A stretch of 15,265 nt of DNA. Origin: Hepatocystis sp. ex Piliocolobus tephrosceles (taxonomy: Eukaryota; Apicomplexa; Aconoidasida; Haemosporida; Plasmodiidae). The number at the start of each line of letters is the position of its first letter. The first letter of the stretch is position 1. Made by a program: the position numbers and the translations under genes. The stretch lies in NCBI GenBank assembly GCA_902459845.2, contig CABPSV020000373.1, forward strand, positions 1 through 15,265. Reading direction: 5' to 3'. Positions 7,780 through 15,265 of the stretch are shown piece by piece. The notes under the pieces were generated by a model. The model was not told the DNA's origin, searched no databases, and saw only the letters and a program-made list of their open reading frames with translations.

Positions 7780-10758
7780 ATGGAAAGCTATGTCACCGAA
7801 CTCTTTTTTTTTTTGTTAAAACATTTTCTCGTAAATTTCAATAAGAGTAGAAAATGTCGCTTTTACATATACTATGTAATATATATTTTTTATATACAAA
7901 ATATTTTATATGCTAAATTAAGTGTGAGTTCAAAAAAGTGTGGTACTTTTTTATTTATTAAAAAAGGTTTTCATCCTCCTAATATAAAATCAACATTTGT
8001 GTTGAAGAATAATGAAAATAGTAGTCATGATTCTTATTTATCACATTTAAAAAAAAAAAAAAAAAAATCGCTAATAAAAATCGATAATAAAAATAAAATT
8101 AGGAATGTAGTATTTATTGAAAGTAACAGTCAAGTAAATGATAAGAACAAAATAAATTATATAAATGCAAAATTTTACAACAATAACAATAATAATGAGA
8201 GTGATAATAGGAATGGCAATGGGAATGGGGTTGCTAATGGCAATGGCATTGACAGTAGTAATAGCAGTAGCTATGACAATAACACAAGAGATGATAATGA
8301 AAGTCACAATGGAAATTTAAAAGATATAAAATTTTTAACAAATATGCAAAAAAATTTAATTTATTTACTCGAGCGTAATAATAATGTTTTAGTACACGCT
8401 AAGACGGCCAGTGGAAAAACAACGATTAGTTTATTATACTTGGTCTTAAAATTTTATTATAATTATGAATTTATTTTTCAGGAAGATATAGATAGAGAAA
8501 AATATTTTCATAATTACATGTATTATAACAAATACAATGACATGCATAATGAAAAAAACAAAAAAAACCAAAACATAAAAAACCAGAGCAAACTAATGTA
8601 TCAAAACAAACTTAAGTATAAACCATTTAGTGAAAAATATGTAGAACTTTATGATTTAAAAGAAAATAAAGATTTATTATTTGAAAAAAAATCAGAATGT
8701 ATATTAAAAAAAGGAGAAACAATTTTGATATTATGTCCTTCTAAAGAATTATGTGTACAAATAGCTTATAATATCTTACATTTTATGAATAATACAAAAA
8801 AAAACATAGTTAAGTTATTTATTGACAAAGGGAGTGAAATCAAAAAAAAAAATTACAAAAATGTAAAAAATAGTTTGATGAAACATCAACAAAAAGATGG
8901 TTTAGATAAAACAAATAAAAGGATTAAACAAGGGATGATTCAAAAATCGGATAATATTACTATCGCTACTGATGTAGCTGTTAGTGTAGATAGTAGCACT
9001 GATGATTCCATTTTGGATTCTACTTTTGATTCTACTTTTGATTCTACTTTTGATTCCACTTTGGATTCCACTTTGGATTCTGCTAAAAGTACAAAACCAT
9101 TTGAAATAAATAACATAAACAAAACAAGTAACTCGGAAAATCCTCTTTTTCTTATAGGCACTCCAAAGTGCTTTAATAATTATATTTTAAATTTAAATAA
9201 AAATGATTTACAATGGATTTTACAAAGTATAAAATATATTTTTTTTGATGAAGTTGATAGATTATTTCCGTTGTTGAAAAAACGTACAATTAGTAAAAAA
9301 AAAAAATTTATAGAAGGAAAAACAAAAAAAAATATTGCTTATAAAATATTAGAAACATTAATGTACTTAAACAAAAAAAACATAATTTTTATTGGTTGTT
9401 CAAGTACATTAAATAGAAGGCTACATAGAAAAATTGTTAAGTTATTATGTATGAATAAGAGTAATACAAAAAAAAAAATTTACTTATTGAGGGAGAAAAG
9501 TAATTTGTCTGATATTGAACACGTGCAAGTTGATACAAAACAAATGGATGACTATGTGAAAAGTGATAGTAATAAATCTGGTACATGTGAAATAGAAGAA
9601 GTTATAGTAGCAAAAAGTCAAAGGGATAGGACGGTTAAAATAAACCCGTATGTATCCCCAGTTTCTAATGATAAAACAATTATAATAAATAACATAATAA
9701 ATGATATTGCAAAAGAAGAGAATAGTAAAATAGATGCAGAAACGGGTGGTGAAATAGGTGCAGAAATAGGTGCAGAAATAGGTGCAGAAATAGGTGCAAA
9801 AGTAGGTGCAAAAGTAGGTGCAGAAATAGGTGCAGAAATAGGTGCAAAAGTAGGTGCAAAAGTAGGTGCAGAAATAGGTGCAGAAATAGGTGCAGAAACG
9901 AGTGCAAAAGCAGACGAAAACTATTTTGGAAACTGGAATGAAGAAGAAACATTAGAAAAATATATCATAAAAGTTAAAATGCCTAATAATATATACCATT
10001 TTTATCATATTATAAATAATGAACTATTCAATAATAAAATGGAAAAAATATGTAACATAATAAACCATTTTAAAAAGCAAAAAATATTAATTTTAGTAGA
10101 GAATGGTTATTATTCTTTATTAAATATGAAACAATATTTACATAAAAATAATATATTTTCTTTATTATTACATGAACAATTAGAAATATCGTTGAATGAT
10201 AATAATAAACAATTATTTAATATGTGTAAAAATTATGAAAAATTAAAAATTTTAAATGAAACTGTAACTATGACAATGACAATGAATAAAAAAAAAGAAA
10301 TACAAAATAAAAATATGTATTTAAATAAATACCCTATTGTTATTAGTTCATTTGATAACATTCGTGGGTTTCATATAAACGATTTGGATATTGTAATTTT
10401 ATGTAATAAACCTGCCAATATAAATGAATATATTCATTTATGTGGAAGAGTAGGAAGAAGAAATAAAAACGGTTACGCTATATTAATAGAAAATGAAAAA
10501 AATGTTCATATTGTTAATAATTGGCTAACGCATATAAATGTTAATTTTAACAATTTGTGCATAAAAACATTAAATGGTGTTGAAAATGGTGTTGAAAATG
10601 GTGTTGAAAATGGTGTTGAAAATGGTGTTGTAAATGGTGTTGAAAATGGCGTTGTAAATGGTGTTGTAAATGGTGATTGTGTAAAAAAAGTAGAAGAGAA
10701 AAAAAAGTTAAACCACATTGCATCAAGTATAATGAATGAATTGGTGGAAGATGAATGA
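7780..10758 (+). CDS. DEAD-box-type RNA helicase, divergent, possibly organelle-targeted
   Basis: A single exon of 992 residues. Helicase core motifs appear in order: Q-motif glutamine Q190; motif I AKTASGKT (207-214); Ia PSKEL (320-324); Ib GTPK (460-463); II DEVD (490-493) in place of DEAD; III CSST (540-543) in place of SAT; IV around ILILVENGY (769-777); V SSFDNIRGF (856-864); VI HLCGRVGRR (886-894). Such proteins use ATP to unwind or remodel RNA. Residues 1-45 are hydrophobic (YIYYVIYIFYIQNILYA), followed by a basic Ser/Lys/Asn-rich stretch. This fits a signal-plus-transit leader to the apicoplast, though targeting is inferred. About 500 residues beyond a minimal core are low-complexity insertions, including STFD, GAEI/GAKV and NGVE repeats. 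Helicase identity is confident; the specific substrate is unknown. Confidence 0.92.
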   Translation: MESYVTELFFFLLKHFLVNFNKSRKCRFYIYYVIYIFYIQNILYAKLSVSSKKCGTFLFIKKGFHPPNIKSTFVLKNNENSSHDSYLSHLKKKKKKSLIKIDNKNKIRNVVFIESNSQVNDKNKINYINAKFYNNNNNNESDNRNGNGNGVANGNGIDSSNSSSYDNNTRDDNESHNGNLKDIKFLTNMQKNLIYLLERNNNVLVHAKTASGKTTISLLYLVLKFYYNYEFIFQEDIDREKYFHNYMYYNKYNDMHNEKNKKNQNIKNQSKLMYQNKLKYKPFSEKYVELYDLKENKDLLFEKKSECILKKGETILILCPSKELCVQIAYNILHFMNNTKKNIVKLFIDKGSEIKKKNYKNVKNSLMKHQQKDGLDKTNKRIKQGMIQKSDNITIATDVAVSVDSSTDDSILDSTFDSTFDSTFDSTLDSTLDSAKSTKPFEINNINKTSNSENPLFLIGTPKCFNNYILNLNKNDLQWILQSIKYIFFDEVDRLFPLLKKRTISKKKKFIEGKTKKNIAYKILETLMYLNKKNIIFIGCSSTLNRRLHRKIVKLLCMNKSNTKKKIYLLREKSNLSDIEHVQVDTKQMDDYVKSDSNKSGTCEIEEVIVAKSQRDRTVKINPYVSPVSNDKTIIINNIINDIAKEENSKIDAETGGEIGAEIGAEIGAEIGAKVGAKVGAEIGAEIGAKVGAKVGAEIGAEIGAETSAKADENYFGNWNEEETLEKYIIKVKMPNNIYHFYHIINNELFNNKMEKICNIINHFKKQKILILVENGYYSLLNMKQYLHKNNIFSLLLHEQLEISLNDNNKQLFNMCKNYEKLKILNETVTMTMTMNKKKEIQNKNMYLNKYPIVISSFDNIRGFHINDLDIVILCNKPANINEYIHLCGRVGRRNKNGYAILIENEKNVHIVNNWLTHINVNFNNLCIKTLNGVENGVENGVENGVENGVVNGVENGVVNGVVNGDCVKKVEEKKKLNHIASSIMNELVEDE
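9010..9084 (+). repeat. 12-nt coding repeat (Asp-Ser-Thr-Phe/Leu) in the helicase
   Basis: Six units of gattctactttt and close variants, with Phe in three and then Leu in two. It lies in the insertion between motifs Ia and Ib. Confidence 0.92.
9745..9900 (+). repeat. 12-nt coding repeat (Gly-Ala-Glu-Ile / Gly-Ala-Lys-Val) in the helicase
   Basis: Thirteen four-residue units of two forms, ggtgcagaaata and ggtgcaaaagta. In protein order the third-fourth pairs are EI x4, KV x2, EI x2, KV x2, EI x2, ET. It lies between the two helicase lobes. Confidence 0.95.
10573..10674 (+). repeat. 12-nt coding repeat (Asn-Gly-Val-Glu/Val) at the helicase C-terminus
   Basis: Eight units of aatggtgttgaa, some with gta in place of gaa, so the fourth residue is Glu or Val. 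It follows motif VI and the end of lobe 2, where length change should be tolerated. Confidence 0.95.
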
Positions 10759-10955
10759 TAAAAGTTGAAATAATAGTCTAAATGGTAAATAGGCAGACAA
10801 ACAAGAAAGAAAGTGCTCAGTATAAAGTAATTGTTTTAGTGATAAAAAAAAAAAAAAAAAAAAAATTAAAAACAAATGATACCAAAAGATACATAAATGA
10901 TGCTTAATAGATATATATATATATATATATTTTTTACATTGACGTATATAATAAA

Positions 10956-11910
10956 TTAAAAGAAAGTAAAAATAATATTTTTCAAATATTCAATTTGCGC
11001 TTTGATTTTTTCCAAAAGTGTTTTTTGTGGTGCGTTCTTTTTTACTATTCTGACAACGTCTATTTCGTAAAGAAGGGGCTATAAAATAAAAATAAAAAAA
11101 AATTGAGTAAATTGAGGAATATTCGAATTAAGTTGCACGAAAGAAGATTTTGCTAACTCTGCTTTCATTGTTAATTTTTTTTTTTTTTTTTTTTTTTTTG
11201 ACTTACTTGATTAGGGAAATGATTGGGTAAACCCATATGTGGAGGAATAATACATTGTCTCCTCGTATGTTTTTTCATATTAATAACCATTTCGTAAATA
11301 GCTGGTATATGCATTCTATCATAACACCCAGCTTTAATTTTAGGTGGAATAATACTTTTGAATGTTGATTGGATAATTCGAAAATCATTTGTTGTTTTTC
11401 CTTGGTAATGGATATATACGATATCACCTTCTTCTATTGGGTCTCCTTCTCCATCTATTAGGTCCTTATAGAGTATACCACTTGAAAATAAAAAAAAAAA
11501 AAAGTAAAAAAGAAAGAAATAGATAGGTATACAATTAGGTGAGGGTATGTTTATATATAATGTATTTATGTGTCATGATATACATAAACTTGTTGCTAAC
11601 TCTTTTTTTTTTTTTTTTTTTTTTTTTACCTTTCTGTTTTTATATACGGAGTCTTAGTCTTATATTTTTTTTCCAAATAAGCATTTGTTTTATCTTCTAA
11701 ATAAAATATATTAACGTTTTTTGAAAGTATGTATTTCTTTATGAAATAAGAATTTAACGAAAAAAAAATAACATTGCATATGTTGCAAAAAATGGAGTTG
11801 TAACTTCTTCTTCGCATAAGTTTCTTCTTTTTAAAAAAATATTTTTGAAATAAATTTACTTTTGTATTACAGTATTTTGAGAAAAAATATTTATTCATAA
11901 TGTTTATCAT
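10956..11910 (-). CDS. FKBP-type peptidyl-prolyl isomerase-like protein, three exons
   Basis: CDS is complement of join(10956..11078, 11207..11480, 11630..11910), 225 residues, phases consistent at both introns. Residues about 94-197 fit an FKBP domain: [25 protein letters not shown] (112-122), DFRIIQSTF (126-134), IYEMVINM (155-162), IIPPHMGLP (171-179) and terminal strand [10 protein letters not shown]. FKBPs isomerise prolyl bonds in protein folding. Against FKBP12, Tyr26 and Phe36 have counterparts (Y119, F127), but Asp37 becomes Arg128, and Trp59 and Tyr82 have no clear match, so catalysis and FK506 binding are doubtful. Residues 1-93 are basic with a hydrophobic patch (about 38-51), possibly an organelle leader. 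The initiator Met is uncertain (M1 or M5). The C-terminus adds a Lys-rich helix. The gene converges on the helicase. Confidence 0.88.
11079..11206 (-). other. FKBP-like gene intron 2
   Basis: Minus-strand donor GTAAGT at 11206-11201 follows a complete Gln codon, and the acceptor tatag ends at 11079. Phase 0. The downstream exon supplies the conserved [10 protein letters not shown] end strand. Confidence 0.88.
11481..11629 (-). other. FKBP-like gene intron 1
   Basis: Minus-strand donor GTAAAA at 11629 and acceptor tttcaag ending at 11481. Two exon-1 bases (ag) plus one exon-2 base (t) make Ser94, restoring the frame into GILYKDL. Confidence 0.85.
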
Positions 11911-12193
11911 TTTTCTTTTAATACATTAGTACGGTAAGTTTGGAGATTATAAATATATATATAAATGGATAAATGTATAAATCTATAAATGTATTCATCT
12001 GTTGTATAAACTTTTGTTTTTTTTTTTAAAAAAACATATTACATTTTATTCGCAAAATACATACAGTAGTTTTATCAACTTGCACAAATATACATTGGAT
12101 AAATACGCACAAGCATATATTTTAAAAAACGATAAAAAGGTTTAAAAAACAAAAGAAAAAAAAAAAGTATAAATAGGTAAAAACGAATAAAGG

Positions 12194-12231
<38 letters not shown>

Positions 12232-12736
12232 AGATCAGTGATCGCGGCTGTGAAGAAATATGCTTTATTAATTATTAACATATTGTTAAATCAAATAAAA
12301 AAAAAAAAAAAAAAAAAATATATGTATATATACATATGTATATATATATATATAAACTTTTCAAAAAAATAAACAAAAGCTTTTTAAAAAAAATAAACAT
12401 AGACTTTTCAAAATAATCAAAAAAACAAATATAAAATTGTATTTTCAATTTTTTTTAATAATTTTGACAAAAAAATAAAATATAAAATTTAAAAAGGAAT
12501 GAGCTACTAAAAAAAGAATTTTAATAAAGTGTATGTAACATAATAAAACTAATAGAGCCAACGCTTGCTATACATGTGTTAAGTTGACTTTCGAATGTAA
12601 GGGAGCTCATTCGTTTGTTCAAGTGTATGTTTAGCCATGTGCCTGTTCGCTTAATCATTTACGAATACATATCAGTACCTACACATATATATATATATAT
12701 ATATATACTTTTTTAGATCGTTTTACATTAAAAAAA
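11911..12736. other. Intergenic spacer between the two minus-strand genes
   Basis: About 830 bp with no supportable gene. It holds a 33-base A run (12198-12230), a second A run followed by a tatatgta/tatata microsatellite (12300-12355), three aaacttttcaaaa-like copies (about 12355-12410), and a ta run (12685-12707). It should contain the FKBP promoter and 5' leader and the 3' region of the right-hand gene. Confidence 0.75.
12198..12230 (+). repeat. Poly(dA) tract, 33 bases
   Basis: Uninterrupted A run about 290 bp upstream of the FKBP-like start on the minus strand, where it reads as poly-T. Confidence 0.9.
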
Positions 12737-14080
12737 TTATGAGCAGTTTGTGCAGAAGGTTATTGAAGGGACAATAAATTTTTCTACGTCATATTTCCTA
12801 CAAAAAAAAAAAAATAAATAAAAAAATAAATAAATAAATAAATAAAATAAAACATAGCAAAGTAAAACAGAGAAAAATAAAGCAGAGCAAAATAAAACAT
12901 AGCAAAATAAAACATGGAAAAATAAAACATAGAAAAATAAAGCATATTAAGTGTATATAACATAACGAATAGTAAAAAAAAAAAAAATTCAAAATGTTGT
13001 ATACATAACACGAATACGGAAAAAACATATCCGATGGGGTATAGTGTGTAAAGCGGATATTTTGATTTTGATGAAAAATGCGAAGAGTGTAGAATTAGAA
13101 GAAACGTTAATAAAAAGTGAGTATAGGTAAGTATAGGTAAGCATAGGTAAGTATAGGTAAGTATAGGTAGGTATAGGCGCATATGCAATAGAGATAAACA
13201 TATACTACAACACAAAAACAAACGTGTATACAATCAAAAAAAAAAAGTAAATATATATGTACATACTTTTTATTTTTATCATCGAGTATGCTAAAACTAA
13301 AAACTGCCTGGTTTATATTTGAAAGAGTAAAATTAAAATTATTTGAGCGGTTTAAGTTTAAAGAGCTTTGTGAATAATATTTGATTTCTTCATATGATGA
13401 ATTTACTTTTGTAATATTTTTTGCTTCATTTGGTTCATTTTTTCCATTTTGTCCATTTTGTTCATTTTGTTCATTTTGTTCATTTTGTTCATTTTGTTCA
13501 TTTTGTTCATTTAATTCATTTGTTTGATTGACACATGAATCCGTATTTTGATAAATTAAATTTTTTAAATGGTGGTTTATTTTTGGATTTTGCAAAGTTT
13601 CATTGTTTTTAAAGCGATTTGTTAATTCAATTTCTAGACATTTTCTTAAATATTTAGATTTGGAGTAAGAAAATTTTTTACGTATTTTTTTTTTTTTTAT
13701 AGCTATAATTCTTAATTTATATTCATTTTTAGATTTTTCTAACGTATATTTAATATTATCTTTATTTGTAAATTGTACTATCGTTAATGGACTTTCATAA
13801 TATATATTAATAAATAATTTATTTAAAAAAAGCATATTTTTATTCAGTATTGTTATTCTAAAAAAAAACAAATTATTTAATATATTTTTTTTTAACACAT
13901 TTCCACAAAGAACGCAAAATATTCTATTCGTATTATGTGTACAGATTAAATCGGATTGAACTTTACCAGTTAACACGTATTTATCTAATTGAGATTTATT
14001 AGATGAATATAATATATCATGATGACTATTGTTGTTACAGTTAAGATCCTTATTATCAACAGTATTATTACCATGTTCAG

Positions 14081-14121
<41 letters not shown>

Positions 14122-15265
14122 TATCATTATTTTTTTTTTTTTTTTTTCCAAATATTTCCTTGTACATTTTAGTATGAATGAAAATGTTGTCATTTATAAA
14201 ATTACTAGCTTTGGTGGAACCTTCACTAAATAAATAAAAATCTTTTGATTTGTTTTCCATTATGCAGTACATATTTAAAAGACCTGTCTGTTCTTGCACA
14301 CCTTCGGTTTTATTGCTATCTTTAGGAGTTGTATTGCTATCATCAAAAGTTTTTTTGCTATCATAAGAAGTTTTGTTGGTATCATAAGAAGTTTTGTTGG
14401 TATCATAAGAAGTTTTGTTGGTATCATAAGAAGTTTTGTTGGTATCATAAGAAGTTTTGTTGATATATTTAGAAGTTTGTGAGGTCCCTTTGAGTAAAGG
14501 AGTTACCTTATTTTCATTTCGCAGTTGGTACTGTAAATTTCTAAGTTTTGTATTTTCTGATTTTTTATATATTTCTACATTACTAACCGAATTTAAATTT
14601 TGCAATTCGTTATTACTGTCATAGTATACACTGTTTGTTTCATAATCTTTAAATAATAAGTTGTCATTATTTTTGTCTAATTTGTTATGTTCTACTACCC
14701 TTTTATCAGTTAAACATTTTCCATTTTGTTTTTTACTTAAGTTGTTAGTTAAGTCGTTAGTTAAATCGTTAGTTAAATCGTTAGTTAAGCCGTTAGTTAA
14801 ATCGTTAGTTAAGTCGTTAGTTAAGTCTTTAGTTAAGTCGTTAGTTAAGCCGTTAGTTAAGTCGTTAGTTAAGTCGTTAGTTAAGTCTTTAGTTAAGTCT
14901 TTAGTTAAGTCGTTAGTTAAGTCTTTAGTTAAGTCGTTAGTTAAGCCGTTAGTTAAGTCTTTAGTTAAGTCTTTAGTTAAGTCGTTAGTTAAGTCTTTAG
15001 TTAAGTCGTTAGTTAAGCCGTTAGTTAAGTCGTTAGTTAAGTCGTTAGTTATGTCGTTAGTTAAGTCTTTAGTTAAGTCGTTAGTTAAGTCGTTAGTTAA
15101 GTCGTTAGTTAAGCCGTTAGTTGATATGTTTTGTTTTTTTTCTATTATATCATTATTGTTCATTTCAGAATAATTAACATTATTTTTGTTGTTAATGTCT
15201 TTTTTCAAATGACATGTAGGATCTTTCCCTAATATGTTACATAATTTTGTTATAGTTTTTTTTTT
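12737..15265 (-). CDS. Large repeat-rich protein, 5' end beyond the window, probable frameshift and spliced last exon
   Basis: Read right to left, the frame is open from the window edge (KLCNILGKDPTCHLKK), so the start lies outside. It passes through a 31-copy Leu-Thr-Asn/Lys-Asp/Gly array, an Asn/Ser/Lys-rich stretch, five SYDTNKT units, and the conserved-looking segment YCIMENKSKDFYLFSEGS. At about 14119 the reading must shift frame to continue as TSEHGNNTVDNKDLN and then DLICTHNTNRIFCVLCGNVL, an Asn-Glu-Gln repeat and SFSILDDKNK. A GTATGT donor at 13266 and gtag acceptor at 12799-12798 add a 19-residue last exon ending FCTNCS. I do not recognise the protein firmly. CVLCG plus the terminal CTNC recall a zinc ribbon of the Rpr2/Rpp21 RNase P type with a large insertion, but that is only a guess. 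Confidence 0.6.
12844..12948 (+). repeat. 15-bp tandem repeat inside the intron
   Basis: Seven units of aaaataaaacatagc and variants (acagaga, gcagagc, catgga) with a steady 15-base period. Confidence 0.88.
13121..13177 (+). repeat. 10-bp intronic repeat gtataggtaa
   Basis: Six 10-base units. On the plus strand, three copies contain AGGTAAGT, the ideal 5' splice-site consensus, antisense to the gene. On the gene's own strand the array reads acttacctat and is pyrimidine-rich. Confidence 0.93.
13442..13512 (-). repeat. 9-nt Asn-Glu-Gln coding repeat
   Basis: Plus-strand units of ttcattttg encode Asn-Glu-Gln on the minus strand, about seven copies with Gly and Leu variants at the edges. Confidence 0.92.
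14084..14147 (-). other. Frameshift site: AAT microsatellite next to an 18-A run
   Basis: On the minus strand, 18 As are followed by aataatgataat, then an extra at, then ten or more AAT triplets. Upstream coding is in the frame giving IFGKKKKKNNDN. Downstream coding with Plasmodium-like composition is in another frame, which is blocked by taa tga taa before the extra dinucleotide. The break can therefore be placed at the at around 14118-14121. Removing it would make one continuous frame. It may be a sequencing error, a strain variant or a true lesion. Confidence 0.65.
14361..14465 (-). repeat. 21-nt coding repeat (Thr-Ser-Tyr-Asp-Thr-Asn-Lys)
   Basis: Five units of 21 bases. Four are near identical, and the one nearest the protein N-terminus differs (Lys-Tyr-Ile-Asn-Lys). 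Confidence 0.93.
14739..15120 (-). repeat. 12-nt coding repeat, 31 copies of Leu-Thr-(Asn/Lys)-(Asp/Gly)
   Basis: Plus-strand units of ttagttaagtcg and variants encode LTND, LTKD, LTNG, and single ITND and LTNN units. The variants form larger blocks: the order NG, ND, KD, ND, KD, KD occurs twice in a row and recurs partially. The repeat is open in other frames, including a 170-codon antisense frame, which I treat as a by-product. Confidence 0.96.

Larger units (their letters stand above)
12798..13266 (-). other. Last intron of the right-hand gene
   Basis: The donor GTATGT follows exon phase 2. The acceptor is a pyrimidine run then gtag. The first base of the next exon completes a Lys codon, and 18 further codons lead to a TAA at 12737-12739. 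Without splicing, the frame runs into a Tyr/Val/Leu-rich translation of tandem repeats, which looks non-coding. Confidence 0.75.

Noticed and set aside
9680..9952. Minus-strand His-Leu repeat open frame
   Set aside because: Shadow of the GAEI/GAKV coding repeat in the helicase.
12540..12710. Possible small RNA gene in a less AT-rich stretch
   Set aside because: No tRNA fold, box motifs or stable stem could be seen by eye.
12784..13233. Tyr/Leu/Phe-rich minus-strand open frames in the last intron
   Set aside because: They are translations of the 15-bp and 10-bp intronic arrays. The splice sites remove this region with consistent phase.
14661..15173. Plus-strand 170-codon open frame of Lys-Ser-Leu-Val repeats
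   Set aside because: Antisense shadow of the LTND array. A 12-base unit without stops stays open in other frames, and the non-repeat ends look unlike protein.

Overview
The window looks like a chromosomal segment from a malaria parasite (genus Plasmodium). The evidence is the very AT-rich composition, intergenic poly(dA:dT) tracts of up to 48 bases, Asn/Lys-rich proteins expanded by in-frame tandem repeats, short GT-AG introns with poly-T tracts before the acceptor, and a helicase with a leader resembling an apicoplast-targeting sequence. The species cannot be fixed by eye. Five protein-coding loci are supported, two of them running off an edge or a gap.

Layout. Positions 1-76 are a contig end that duplicates 255-330 exactly, followed by a four-N gap. 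The 3' end of an unrecognised plus-strand gene follows (81-656), with a CxxC pair and a Val-Pro-Ala repeat. A repeat-filled spacer (657-1855) holds a 15-copy 10-bp array. The main gene follows (1856-6768, plus): two open frames that join in phase across a 425-bp intron into a membrane protein of 1,495 residues. It reads as two consecutive polycystin (PKD2/TRPP-type) channel modules, about 12 membrane spans, with a C-terminal coiled coil. A 1-kb spacer precedes a one-exon DEAD-box-type helicase (7780-10758, plus) with divergent motifs and three 12-nt-unit coding repeats. A convergent three-exon FKBP-type protein with an altered active site lies at 10956-11910 (minus). The last locus (12737-15265, minus) is a large repeat-rich gene open at the right edge. 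It has a spliced terminal exon, a probable frameshift in an AAT microsatellite, and Cys motifs faintly like a split zinc ribbon.

There is no sign of an operon, a mobile element, CRISPR, or tRNA/rRNA genes. The genes look like independently transcribed eukaryotic units. The helicase and FKBP are convergent with only about 200 bp between stops, so their 3' ends may overlap. The most interesting item is the dual-module polycystin-like channel, whose two pore loops differ from each other and both lack the Leu-Gly-Asp filter of PKD2. Second are the repeat phenomena: 12-nt (four-residue) units recur in two genes and in the channel intron, and some form higher-order arrays.
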